Below are positions 1 to 7,105 of a stretch of DNA of 64,000 bases, one piece after another. Numbering within the stretch: the stretch's first letter is position 1; the number at the start of each line of letters is the position of its first letter. Origin of the DNA: Halorubellus sp034808145 (lineage in GTDB: Archaea; Halobacteriota; Halobacteria; Halobacteriales; Natrialbaceae). Position numbers and translations under genes: made by a program. The stretch spans positions 372,001-436,000 of the forward strand of contig NZ_JAXHGM010000002.1 of NCBI RefSeq assembly GCF_034808145.1, read 5' to 3'. The notes beneath the pieces were generated by a model, which was given only the letters and a program-made list of their open reading frames with translations, made no database searches and was not told where the DNA came from.

Positions 1-184
1 CCTCCGGCAGTGGGCGCTCGCGTCCGTCGCCGCCGAACGCGGCCCGCCGCTGGCGGTCGGGAAGGCCGACGAACTCGCGAAGATAGGCGGCCGCGAGAAG
101 CGCTCGCTCCGCGAGACCCTCGAGGAGACGTTCCAGTCCCGGCGCGCCCGCCAGTACGACGACGTCAGGTGGGGCGACGAGTAG
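1..184 (+). CDS. C-terminal 60 residues of an unidentified protein (5' end outside window)
   Basis: The frame starting at base 2 is open from the window edge to a TAG stop at 182-184. It encodes about 60 residues with a charged, helical-looking C-terminus (Arg/Glu-rich, ending R-W-G-D-E) and codon use like the neighbouring genes. The product cannot be identified from this fragment. It converges on the small minus-strand gene that follows, with a gap of about 28 bases. Confidence 0.6.
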   Translation, partial: LRQWALASVAAERGPPLAVGKADELAKIGGREKRSLRETLEETFQSRRARQYDDVRWGDE

Positions 185-212
185 CGAGCGCGGTCGCCGG
201 CCCCGCCGTCAC

Positions 213-548
213 TCACGCGTGCTCGACCTTCTCGACGCTGACCTCGACCTCGTCGGCGTCGACGCCGATGCGCGCGAACTGCGTGCGGACGTGTTCGTGC
301 GCCGCCTCGACGGCCTGGTCGCGCGTGTCGAACCCGCGCGGCATCGGCGAGTCGAACGCCACGTGGACCTCGCGCCCGTCGACCTCCTGAATGCTCCCGC
401 CGCTCTCGACCTCGTAGAACTCGTCGCAGACCCACACGTACGGCGCGTCCTCGTCGGGCGCACCCTGGAACTGCGGAGCGCGCTCCCCGCGCTCGTAGAC
501 GGTGCCGGTCAGCTCGGTCCCGCCGGCAGCGCCGCGGACTAGTAACAT
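213..548 (-). CDS. Conserved haloarchaeal protein, 111 aa (DUF7113-like)
   Basis: Small acidic cytosolic protein with no signal peptide or membrane segment. It starts M-L-L-V-R-G-A-A-G-G-T-E-L-T-G and has a central segment, Y-V-W-V-C-D-E-F-Y-E-V, that I recall from an uncharacterised haloarchaeal family. The start at 548 is preferred because a TTATTC box lies about 25 bases upstream (571-577), the usual leaderless spacing. A longer antisense frame through here runs on into the HerA gene and is an artefact. It is divergent from the HerA gene. Function unknown; the family assignment is from memory. Confidence 0.75.
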   Translation of the reverse strand: MLLVRGAAGGTELTGTVYERGERAPQFQGAPDEDAPYVWVCDEFYEVESGGSIQEVDGREVHVAFDSPMPRGFDTRDQAVEAAHEHVRTQFARIGVDADEVEVSVEKVEHA

Positions 549-570
549 GATTTCACTGACGGCCTGCAGC

Positions 571-577
571 CGAATAA
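571..577 (-). promoter_or_regulatory. TATA-like box of the 213-548 gene
   Basis: The minus strand reads CTTATTC, centred about 26 bases before the ATG at 548, which is the archaeal TATA position for a leaderless transcript. Confidence 0.4.
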
Positions 578-608
578 GGGGAGTGGGTCCCACCGACCGA
601 ACGAGCAT

Positions 609-697
609 ACGACGCCCGCCAGGGCGTCGTTTCTGGCCGTTGGAGGCAGCGACCGGACGAGTGTACGGCACCCGCAAGGGCGTCGTTTCTGGCCGTT
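609..697 (+). repeat. Hairpin plus 21-bp direct repeat in divergent intergenic region
   Basis: A perfect 9-bp inverted repeat (609-617 and 622-630, 4-nt loop) is followed by TTTCTGG. The 21 bases from 621 to 641 recur exactly at 677-697. The second copy has an imperfect version of the left hairpin arm before it. The pair lies between the divergent starts at 548 and 801. Confidence 0.6.
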
Positions 698-800
698 CGA
701 CGCGTTCCTGGGCGTGCGACGATGGTGTTCGCGTTGCGGGTGGGCGCGCGGTCGTGGGTGCGTGAAAAGGGGTATGGTGCTCGCGGTGTGAGGGTGTGCT

Positions 801-2636
801 ATGACTGACCTCGGTGACTTCGGGGACTTCGCTGGTGACGACGAGGACGATGGAGCGGGTGATGAGCCGGAGCCCGCCGCGAGCGCTTCGTCCGACGGTG
901 GTGGGGAGGCGGCGGTCGGTGACGACTTCGAGCGCGTCGACGTGTCGCCGGCGGGGAGCGACGACGGTATCGGGACGGTGGCGGTGTCGGCCGGCCTCCA
1001 GATCGCGGAGCGCGAGGAGGACACGCAGCTGCGGGCGTACGTGACGACCGGGAACCGACCGCAGGTCCGCATCGGGAAGTACCTGCTCGTGCCGTATCCG
1101 GACGGCGAGAAGCTGTTCTGTCGCATCACGGGCCTGGAGTACGAGCAGGCGTTCGTGAGCGACGACGCGAACGAGATTCACGCGCGTCGCGCGATGCGTC
1201 GCGACGGTATCGACGAGGCGGACTACAAGTTCATGGCGACGCTCGAACCGATGAGCGTCATCTTTCGCGACGACAGCGACGACGAGCTGAAGCGCCGGAT
1301 GGTCGACCGCGTCCCGAAACCGGAGACGGTGGTGCGGGTGGCGAGCGACACCGCGGAGATAAAGACCGGGTTGAAGATGCCGGACGACGGCGTGTTCCTC
1401 GGGCATCTCTCCGTCGGCGGGGAGAAGGTTCGGACGGCGGCGGAGCCGCCGACGATCGACTATCGGTTGAAGGACGACTACAGCGAGGGCGACCCGCTCC
1501 TGTTCCGGCACACGCTCGTCGCGGGCGGGACCGGGAGCGGGAAGACCCACGGCGCGAAGAACGTCCTCCGGCAGTTCCTCGCGGCCGACCGGACGTACCC
1601 GATGGAGGGCGGGCGTGAGAGCCGGCCGGCGGTCGTGATGTTCGACCCGCAGGACGAGTACGCGCAGATGCACGACGACAACCCCGCGGTCGCCGCGGAC
1701 GACGACTTCCGTCGGCGACTGGAGCGCGAGGGCGTCGCGTACGGCGGCGTCGACGACACGACCGCGTTCGTGCCGAAGGTCGGGTCGGCGACGTACAGCG
1801 CCGACCATCATCGCGCGGAGCAGGTCGAGTTCACCATCCCCTTCAGTATGGTGCGGTCGCGGCCGTGGCTCGTCGCGAGCGCCGGCCTGAACGACAACCA
1901 GTACCCGGCCTTGAAGTTGCTCCTCGGTCGGTTCTTCGACGATTACGGGTCGTCGGGGACCTACCAGCAGTTCCGGTCGTTCCTCGACGACCCGGCGCTC
2001 AAGGAGGAGCTCGACGAGAGCGGGCGCGTGCACGAGGCGACGTTCGACGCCATCAAGCGCCGGACGTACGGGTTCGGGGACGTCTTCGATCAGAGCGCGC
2101 GCGCCATCACGGACATGGTGAACGAGTTCGTGCGCCCCGGTGGGTTGAGCGTCGTGCCGACGTACCACGTCACGGATTCGCGGCAGACGACGACGGTCGT
2201 GCTCGCGCTGGCGAGCCTGCTCGTCGACCAGAAGCTCTCGAACGACCCGCACTACGAGCGCATCAAGGAGACGCCGCTCGTCCTCGGGATGGACGAGGCG
2301 CACAACTTCCTGACGGACGCGGAGGACGTGCAGGCGCGGAAGGTCATCTCGAAGTTCACGGACGCCGCCAAGCAGGGGCGCAAGGAGCGCCTCGGGCTGT
2401 TCCTCATCACGCAGGACCCGCAGGACGTCGCCGACCCCGTGTTCAAGCAGGTGAACACGACGGTCGTCTTGAACCTCGGCGACGAGGACGCCATCTCCGC
2501 GGTGAACATCCCGAGCAACCTCGAGGACAAGGTGCCGTACATGGAGAAGGGCCAGATGGTGGTGTACTCGCCGGACAACTCCGAGCCCGTCGAGATCGTC
2601 GGGCTTCCGAAATGCGTCACGAAGCACGGGCGCTGA
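801..2636 (+). CDS. HerA-type (DUF87) ATPase
   Basis: A 611-residue hexameric-type P-loop ATPase of the HerA/FtsK superfamily, which in archaea works as a DNA translocase in end resection with NurA, Mre11 and Rad50. Residues 1-75 are an acidic, probably disordered leader. Residues 85-215 look like the HAS-barrel. Walker A is at about 241-249 (A-G-G-T-G-S-G-K-T) and Walker B at about 493-499 (L-V-L-G-M-D-E-A-H). Later L-F-L-I-T-Q-D-P-Q-D and V-L-N-L-G-D sensor-like motifs fit the family. No nurA is visible nearby, so a role in break repair is inferred from the family only; haloarchaea also have other HerA-like ATPases. Confidence 0.85.
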   Translation: MTDLGDFGDFAGDDEDDGAGDEPEPAASASSDGGGEAAVGDDFERVDVSPAGSDDGIGTVAVSAGLQIAEREEDTQLRAYVTTGNRPQVRIGKYLLVPYPDGEKLFCRITGLEYEQAFVSDDANEIHARRAMRRDGIDEADYKFMATLEPMSVIFRDDSDDELKRRMVDRVPKPETVVRVASDTAEIKTGLKMPDDGVFLGHLSVGGEKVRTAAEPPTIDYRLKDDYSEGDPLLFRHTLVAGGTGSGKTHGAKNVLRQFLAADRTYPMEGGRESRPAVVMFDPQDEYAQMHDDNPAVAADDDFRRRLEREGVAYGGVDDTTAFVPKVGSATYSADHHRAEQVEFTIPFSMVRSRPWLVASAGLNDNQYPALKLLLGRFFDDYGSSGTYQQFRSFLDDPALKEELDESGRVHEATFDAIKRRTYGFGDVFDQSARAITDMVNEFVRPGGLSVVPTYHVTDSRQTTTVVLALASLLVDQKLSNDPHYERIKETPLVLGMDEAHNFLTDAEDVQARKVISKFTDAAKQGRKERLGLFLITQDPQDVADPVFKQVNTTVVLNLGDEDAISAVNIPSNLEDKVPYMEKGQMVVYSPDNSEPVEIVGLPKCVTKHGR

Positions 2637-2707
2637 GGACCTCGCGCGCCTCGAAGCCCGTGGTAGTCGGTGGGTTCGGTCGCGGTGAACCGTCCTGAAC
2701 GGTCGAA

Positions 2708-2716
2708 TTACTTATC
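2708..2716 (+). promoter_or_regulatory. TATA-like box of UspA gene
   Basis: TTACTTATC lies about 27-30 bases upstream of the ATG at 2741. This supports a leaderless transcript and the 2741 start over an in-frame ATG at 2726. Confidence 0.5.
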
Positions 2717-2740
2717 CCATTCACTGTGCTATCTGTTACC

Positions 2741-3265
2741 ATGTCTGTGCACGTGCTCGTGGCGTACGACGACTCCACGCAGGCCGACCGCGCGCTGGAG
2801 TTCGCGCTGGAAGCGTTCCCGGACGCCACCGTCACGCTGCTCACAGTCATCGACCCCGCCGACGCCGGCTCGCGCCGCCGCCTCTCGCTCCCGCCCCTCG
2901 GCGACCAGTGGCTCGACCGCGCCCGCGAGGACGCCAGCGACACCCTCGACGACACCGCCGCCCGCGTCCGCGACGCCGACGTCGACGTCGACACCACGAT
3001 CGAGGTCGGCCGGCCCGCGAACACCATCGTCGGGTACGCCGAGGAGCACGACGTCGACCACGTCGTCATGGGCAGCCACGGCCGGTCGGGCGTCACGCGC
3101 ATCCTCCTCGGGAGCGTCGCCGAGACCGTCATCCGCCGGTCGTCCGTCCCCGTCACCGTCGCCCGCGACCACCACACGCACGGCGAGGACGTCGCCGAGA
3201 ACGGGTCGGCATCCGGCGCGTCCGAGGACTCCACGAACGAGGTCTCGGAGGAAGGCTCGGCGTGA
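2741..3265 (+). CDS. Universal stress protein, UspA family
   Basis: A 174-residue single-domain Usp. The N-terminus H-V-L-V-A-Y-D-D-S and the ATP-binding signature G-x2-G-x9-G-S (G-S-H-G-R-S-G-...-L-L-G-S-V-A-E) near residues 112-128 are present, so it probably binds ATP. A C-terminal tail of about 30 acidic and Ser/Thr residues extends beyond the Usp fold. The start at 2741 is chosen from the TATA spacing. It stands alone between the HerA gene and a membrane protein. The stress or signal it serves is not evident. Confidence 0.9.
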   Translation: MSVHVLVAYDDSTQADRALEFALEAFPDATVTLLTVIDPADAGSRRRLSLPPLGDQWLDRAREDASDTLDDTAARVRDADVDVDTTIEVGRPANTIVGYAEEHDVDHVVMGSHGRSGVTRILLGSVAETVIRRSSVPVTVARDHHTHGEDVAENGSASGASEDSTNEVSEEGSA

Positions 3266-3289
3266 ACTCGACCGCGTGTCCGTGAGCTC

Positions 3290-3331
3290 GGCCGCGTGAG
3301 CCGTGATTCCGGCCGCGTGAGCCGTGATTCC
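3290..3331 (+). repeat. Perfect 21-bp tandem duplication
   Basis: Bases 3290-3310 (GGCCGCGTGAGCCGTGATTC plus C) are repeated exactly at 3311-3331. A degenerate third copy lies just upstream at about 3269-3289. It sits in the spacer between the usp gene and a membrane-protein gene. Confidence 0.8.
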
Positions 3332-3397
3332 ACTCGTGGAGTCACCAGAACCGACCGAACCCAGCACTTTTGCAGTAATCTTCCGAACAGCTACGGC

Positions 3398-4276
3398 ATG
3401 AAAACGAATGAGGGGGACGCCGTGTCCTGGGAGGTGGCGCCCACGGACACGCGATTCGGGCGTCTCTGTGGGTACGCGCTCGTCGGCGTCCTCGGCGCGT
3501 TCGCGTTCCTCGCGCTCGCGCTCGTCGCGATCGCCGTCGGTGCCGCCGTTGCAAGCGGCGACGGCGGGACGCTGTTCGTCGTCGTCGTCCTCGTGCTGGT
3601 CGGCGGCCCGTTCTCCGTCCTCGGACTCGTCGCGTTCCTCGACGCCGACCAGCGCCCGGACGACTGGTGGCCCACCGAGGCGTTCGACCTCGGCGCACTC
3701 CATCCGCTCGGCGTCGCCGTCAGCGTCGCGCTCGCCGCCACGGGACTCGTCGCGACGTTCACCGTCGAGACGGTCCTCGCGCTCGCGGCATATCCGCTCG
3801 TCGCCGTCCTCTTCCTCGCGTCGATGGGACTCGCCATCGGCGGCCCGTCGGGGCGCGTCGACCGCGACGCCGACACGCTCACCGTCCACGGGAACACGCA
3901 TCCGCTCGCCGACCTCTCGTCGGTCCGCGCGCTCGACGTCGGCGGCCTCGTCCTCGTCCACCCGCGGTTCGTCGCCCGCCCCGGCGGCCGCGACGCACCC
4001 GCCCTGTTCACGATACCGAGCGACGCCTACGACCGGGTTCGCGACGACCTCGACGCCGGCGTCGCCGCCGACAGCACCGTCGACGCCACGCGCTCGCGCA
4101 GCGACCGCGTCGCAACCGGCGCCGCCGGCGTCGGTTCGCTCGTGCTCGCCGTCGCGCTCGTCGCACTCGGTGCGACCAGCAGCGTCGACGGCGCCGAAAT
4201 CCTCTACTTCGTCGCGAGCTTCCCCACCTTCTTCGGCGTCCTCTTCCTCGCGCTCGCCGCACGACGCCGAGCGTGA
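3398..4276 (+). CDS. Hypothetical multi-pass membrane protein, 292 aa
   Basis: About six hydrophobic segments in pairs, at roughly residues 28-52, 58-85, 104-125, 128-150, 230-252 and 262-285. Between the fourth and fifth is a soluble domain of about 80 residues (D-R-D-A-D-T-L-T-V-H-G...), likely cytoplasmic and resembling a small PH-like beta domain. The start M-K-T-N-E-G-D at 3398 is preferred over an upstream in-frame codon that would translate the tandem repeat. No family was recognised. Confidence 0.7.
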   Translation: MKTNEGDAVSWEVAPTDTRFGRLCGYALVGVLGAFAFLALALVAIAVGAAVASGDGGTLFVVVVLVLVGGPFSVLGLVAFLDADQRPDDWWPTEAFDLGALHPLGVAVSVALAATGLVATFTVETVLALAAYPLVAVLFLASMGLAIGGPSGRVDRDADTLTVHGNTHPLADLSSVRALDVGGLVLVHPRFVARPGGRDAPALFTIPSDAYDRVRDDLDAGVAADSTVDATRSRSDRVATGAAGVGSLVLAVALVALGATSSVDGAEILYFVASFPTFFGVLFLALAARRRA

Positions 4277-4345
4277 GCGACCGCTCGCGGCCGCCGGGTC
4301 ACGCCCGACGCGCCGACCGCGCCACGCCGTCCGATGCCGGTCGCG

Positions 4346-4837
4346 CTACGCGACCCGATACCGGCCGCCGTCGGTCGCTTCGAGTTCGCCCAGGAGCGCG
4401 AGCCAGTCGAGCTCGCGCCCGACCGTGTCGCCCCAGACCTCGCGCCAGTTCGTCGGGTACTTGTTGCGCTCGTACTGCGGGACGCCCTCGGCGACCGACT
4501 CGAACACCGCGTCCGCCGACAGCGGCTCGTCCGCACTCGCGACCGCCTCGCGGACCGCGGGCGCGAGGTAGACGCCGTCGAGGAACCGGTCCGCGAGCGC
4601 GTCCGCGGTCACGTCCTCGCGAGTGCGGGCGTACCCGCGCTCGTGCTCCGCGACGAGCCCGAGCGCGCGCAGGAACGTCAACCACTTCGCGGCCTCGTCC
4701 CGGTCCGGGAACCCGACGCGCTCCATCAGCCGCGCACAGCAGTCGTCCTGCGTATCCGGCACCAGCGGGACCGCCCGCCGACACTCGAACACGCGCTCGA
4801 CCGACGTCGGCGCACGCGGCACGTGCTTGAAACGCAT
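4346..4837 (-). CDS. Conserved hypothetical protein, 163 aa, in operon with mch
   Basis: A soluble, mostly alpha-helical protein starting M-R-F-K-H-V-P-R-A-P-T-S. Helical segments such as E-A-A-K-W-L-T-F-L-R-A-L-G-L-V and a C-terminal W-L-A-L-L-G-E-L-E...G-G-R-Y-R-V-A hairpin suggest a winged-helix fold. It starts 6 bases after the mch stop, so the two are almost certainly co-transcribed. No catalytic motif is seen. Its job is unknown; a regulatory or DNA-binding role is only a guess from the fold impression. Confidence 0.7.
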   Translation of the reverse strand: MRFKHVPRAPTSVERVFECRRAVPLVPDTQDDCCARLMERVGFPDRDEAAKWLTFLRALGLVAEHERGYARTREDVTADALADRFLDGVYLAPAVREAVASADEPLSADAVFESVAEGVPQYERNKYPTNWREVWGDTVGRELDWLALLGELEATDGGRYRVA

Positions 4838-4843
4838 CCCGAC

Positions 4844-5782
4844 CTACCCCTGGAGGTCGAAGCTCTCCGCGAGCAGTTCCTCGTCCGTCTCGCCGAACAC
4901 GTGCGTCGGGCCGCCGCGGACGTCGACCGTGACCTTCGCCGGCGCGAACACGTCCTTCGGAATCTGCTGGAAGTTCCAGCCCTGCTCGTCGAACACCTCC
5001 ATGAACGGCTTCCCGTACGTCTCGCTCGCCGTGCTCGCCACCTCGTCGAACCGGTCGAATCCCTGGTCGACCACGAGATGCACCTCGCCGCCGTACGCGA
5101 GCGCGTCGTTCGTGCGCGCCATCGCCTCGTCCTCCGTCGGCGCGACCGGCGCGACCGGTGCGCGAGCGTTCACCGACAGGACAGAGAGCGGGTCGTACCC
5201 GAGCTCCGCGAGGCGGAAGGTCGCGAGCTCGCCCGCGCGCGCCGCCATGCTCACGCTCCCCGCCATGCTCGCCGTCGGGAACGCCAGCAGGAACACGCTC
5301 TCGACGTTCGTCTCCGTCAGCTCCGCGACGTGCTCCGCCACCGCCTCCTCGGGCAGCGTCTCCGTCTCCACCGCGAGCGCCGTCAGGTCGAACGCGTCGT
5401 GGTACCCGATCGTCCGGAAGACGTCCTCCTCGCCGACGAGCGCGCGCGCCGGCCCGCTCCCGAGCCCCTCGAAGTCGTCGATGCTGACCTCCCAGCCCGC
5501 CTTCTGCGAGCACAGGAGGGCGTACGCCGGATGATCCGTCGTCAACTCGACGTGACTCAACGGCGCTCCAGCCACGTCACCGAGCTCCGACTGGACGGTC
5601 GCCAGCCCCGCGGTCTGTATCTCCGAGAGGAGAAGTCCCGCCTCCAGCCCGCCGTCGAAGTCGACGCCGAAGTCGAGGACCGTCGCCTCGTTGTCCAGTT
5701 CGAACGCCCCAACGTGCAACTGCTCCGCGAAGTCGATGGCCTCGTCGACGAGCTCGATGGCCATCCGATTCAGGCTCTGCAT
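4844..5782 (-). CDS. mch: Methenyltetrahydromethanopterin cyclohydrolase
   Basis: 312 residues, the usual Mch length (EC 3.5.4.27). It interconverts 5,10-methenyl-tetrahydromethanopterin and the 5-formyl form in C1 carrier metabolism. Recognisable features are the N-terminus M-Q-S-L-N-R-M-A-I-E-L-V-D, the central A-F-P-T-A-S-M-A-G-S-V and the C-terminal P-K-D-V-F-A-P-A-K-V-T-V. Haloarchaea are not methanogens and use this enzyme with folate-type or pterin C1 carriers. A TTTTATT box 27 bases upstream marks a leaderless start. The adjoining 163-residue gene follows in the same operon. Confidence 0.93.
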   Translation of the reverse strand: MQSLNRMAIELVDEAIDFAEQLHVGAFELDNEATVLDFGVDFDGGLEAGLLLSEIQTAGLATVQSELGDVAGAPLSHVELTTDHPAYALLCSQKAGWEVSIDDFEGLGSGPARALVGEEDVFRTIGYHDAFDLTALAVETETLPEEAVAEHVAELTETNVESVFLLAFPTASMAGSVSMAARAGELATFRLAELGYDPLSVLSVNARAPVAPVAPTEDEAMARTNDALAYGGEVHLVVDQGFDRFDEVASTASETYGKPFMEVFDEQGWNFQQIPKDVFAPAKVTVDVRGGPTHVFGETDEELLAESFDLQG

Positions 5783-5805
5783 ACCCCCGCTAGCGCGCGC
5801 TCACG

Positions 5806-5812
5806 AATAAAA
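5806..5812 (-). promoter_or_regulatory. TATA box of the mch operon
   Basis: The minus strand reads TTTTATT, centred 27 bases before the ATG at 5782, so the transcript is expected to be leaderless. Confidence 0.6.
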
Positions 5813-5916
5813 GACGTCAGTCTGGCGCAGGCGACGACCGCAGGGAGTCGCCGAACGAGCGCCGCGGCGACCGGAGGGAGCCGCGGTGCTCGCGGGCAGG
5901 CGGAATCGCTCGCAAG

Positions 5917-6231
5917 TCAGTCCTGGGTCGAGCGCGCGTCGCGACCGAGCTCCGTCTCGACGCGGTCGACCTTCGCCCGAGCGGTCGTCTCGACCGTCCG
6001 CTTGTCGTCCAGCTTCAGGAACGTGGACACGCGGTCGCCGTCGACGGCGGCGTGCGCGGCGTTCGCGGCCGCGAACACCGTCTCCGCGTCGTCGGCCTCG
6101 ATGGTCGTTCCCATCGGCGTCGTCTCGTACGCCACGTCGAAGTCCTCGAGCGCGGCGACGGCCTTCGCGACCTCGCCAGCCATGCTGTCCTCCGTGACCG
6201 GTGCGACCGACAGGAACGCGACGCAGGTCAT
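5917..6231 (-). CDS. MTH1187-family (DUF77) thiamine-binding-type protein
   Basis: 104 residues, the usual length of the MTH1187/YkoF-like family of ferredoxin-fold proteins. The start M-T-C-V-A-F-L-S-V-A-P and the motif Y-E-T-T-P-M-G-T-T-I-E-A around residues 35-46 are typical. Some members bind thiamine or its pyrimidine precursor, often as a tetramer. No thiamine gene is adjacent, so the ligand here is inferred. It is transcribed in the same direction as the usp gene upstream, with a gap of about 67 bases. Confidence 0.82.
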   Translation of the reverse strand: MTCVAFLSVAPVTEDSMAGEVAKAVAALEDFDVAYETTPMGTTIEADDAETVFAAANAAHAAVDGDRVSTFLKLDDKRTVETTARAKVDRVETELGRDARSTQD

Positions 6232-6298
6232 ACCCGAGGGTACGTCGAGCGCGACCGAAAGCCCGTCGACTGCCGCGGCCCCCGTGGTCGGCGGGGCG

Positions 6299-6754
6299 TC
6301 ACTCGTCGTAGAGCGACACCGTCACCATCCCGTCGAAGTTCAGGAGGATGCGCTGCGTGGCGTCGCCGAAGAACGCCTTCCCGCTCGGTGACCGGCGGCG
6401 ACCGGCGACGAAGACGTGATCGCAGTCCTCGTCCTCCGCGACCTCGATGGCGTCCTGTTCGAGGTGGCCGACGATGCCGCGGTACTCGACGTCGACGTCG
6501 TGCTCCTCGACGACTCGACGGCCCGCCTCCTTCGCGATGTGGGTCGCCTCGCGCTCGGCCTCGTTGATGGAGAACGCCCCGCCGCCGCTCCCGGTCTCCA
6601 TCCGCGTCGCCATCCGCTCCTCGTACTCGTCCTCGGGCATCACGTGCAGGAGCACGAGCTCCGCATCGACGCCCTCGCACAGCTCGACCGCCTCCTCGAC
6701 GAGTTCCTCCGTCGCACCTGTATCCACTCGAACTACTGCCAGCGCTTTCTCCAT
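6299..6754 (-). CDS. Universal stress protein-like protein, 151 aa
   Basis: Usp-fold protein starting M-E-K-A-L-A-V-V-R-V-D-T-G. The mid part (V-L-L-H-V-M-P-E-D-E-Y) and the C-terminal D-H-V-F-V-A-G-R-R-R-S-P-S-G-K-A-F-F-G-D-A-T-Q segment fit the Usp family. The nucleotide signature is altered (G-R-R-R-S-P-S-G-K in place of G-x2-G-x9-G), so ATP binding is doubtful. The start at 6754 is chosen because the longer frame upstream is non-coding in character and a CTTTTCC box sits about 27 bases before it. Confidence 0.85.
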   Translation of the reverse strand: MEKALAVVRVDTGATEELVEEAVELCEGVDAELVLLHVMPEDEYEERMATRMETGSGGGAFSINEAEREATHIAKEAGRRVVEEHDVDVEYRGIVGHLEQDAIEVAEDEDCDHVFVAGRRRSPSGKAFFGDATQRILLNFDGMVTVSLYDE

Positions 6755-7105
6755 ATCCCGACTTGTCACGGGGTTTCCGGAAAAGCGTTTCCAGTACACG
6801 TCAACGTCCCACGAGCCACCACGGACCACGGTCTCGACGGTCGAACGCGACCGCTCCCAGGGGCGAACCCGACGGGACGCGACGGGACGCCGACCGCTAC
6901 GCGACCGACGCATCCGGCCCTGTACGCGAGTAGGTGCGAGATTCCTCGAGAAAGGTCGCTGTATCGCGAACCGCGGTGGCCTCCCCGGTTCGAGCGCGCG
7001 CTCGAAGTAACCCGGCGTAGCTCCAGGTAATCCGGCGTAACTCGACACGGACGTGCGAGAACCGGCATATAACAAGCAGTTCTCGCGTCGTAGGACGCCA
7101 CTGGG
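6755..7105. other. 350-bp divergent intergenic region
   Basis: No gene is seen. It holds the usp promoter on the minus strand near 6783, a short 10-bp iteration (GACGGGACGC) near 6870-6890, a 17-bp imperfect tandem repeat with period 20 (7007-7023 and 7027-7043), and the palindrome around the cupredoxin TATA box. Confidence 0.6.
7055..7086 (+). promoter_or_regulatory. Palindrome bracketing the cupredoxin TATA box (candidate operator)
   Basis: GCGAGAAC (7055-7062) and its exact reverse complement GTTCTCGC (7079-7086) flank 16 bases containing the TATA-like CATATAAC (7066-7073). The cupredoxin ATG is at 7106. A symmetric 8+16+8 arrangement over the TATA box is what a dimeric regulator blocking TBP would bind. 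This function is inferred. Confidence 0.5.

Noticed and set aside
213..2627. 804-residue minus-strand open frame
   Set aside because: Only its last 111 residues are a real gene. The rest is antisense to the HerA ATPase gene, with Arg/Val/His-rich shadow composition.
3408..4571. Ser/Arg-rich 387-residue frame overlapping the 292-residue membrane protein
   Set aside because: Frame-shifted shadow with Ser-Arg runs; the membrane protein frame shows coherent hydrophobic helices.
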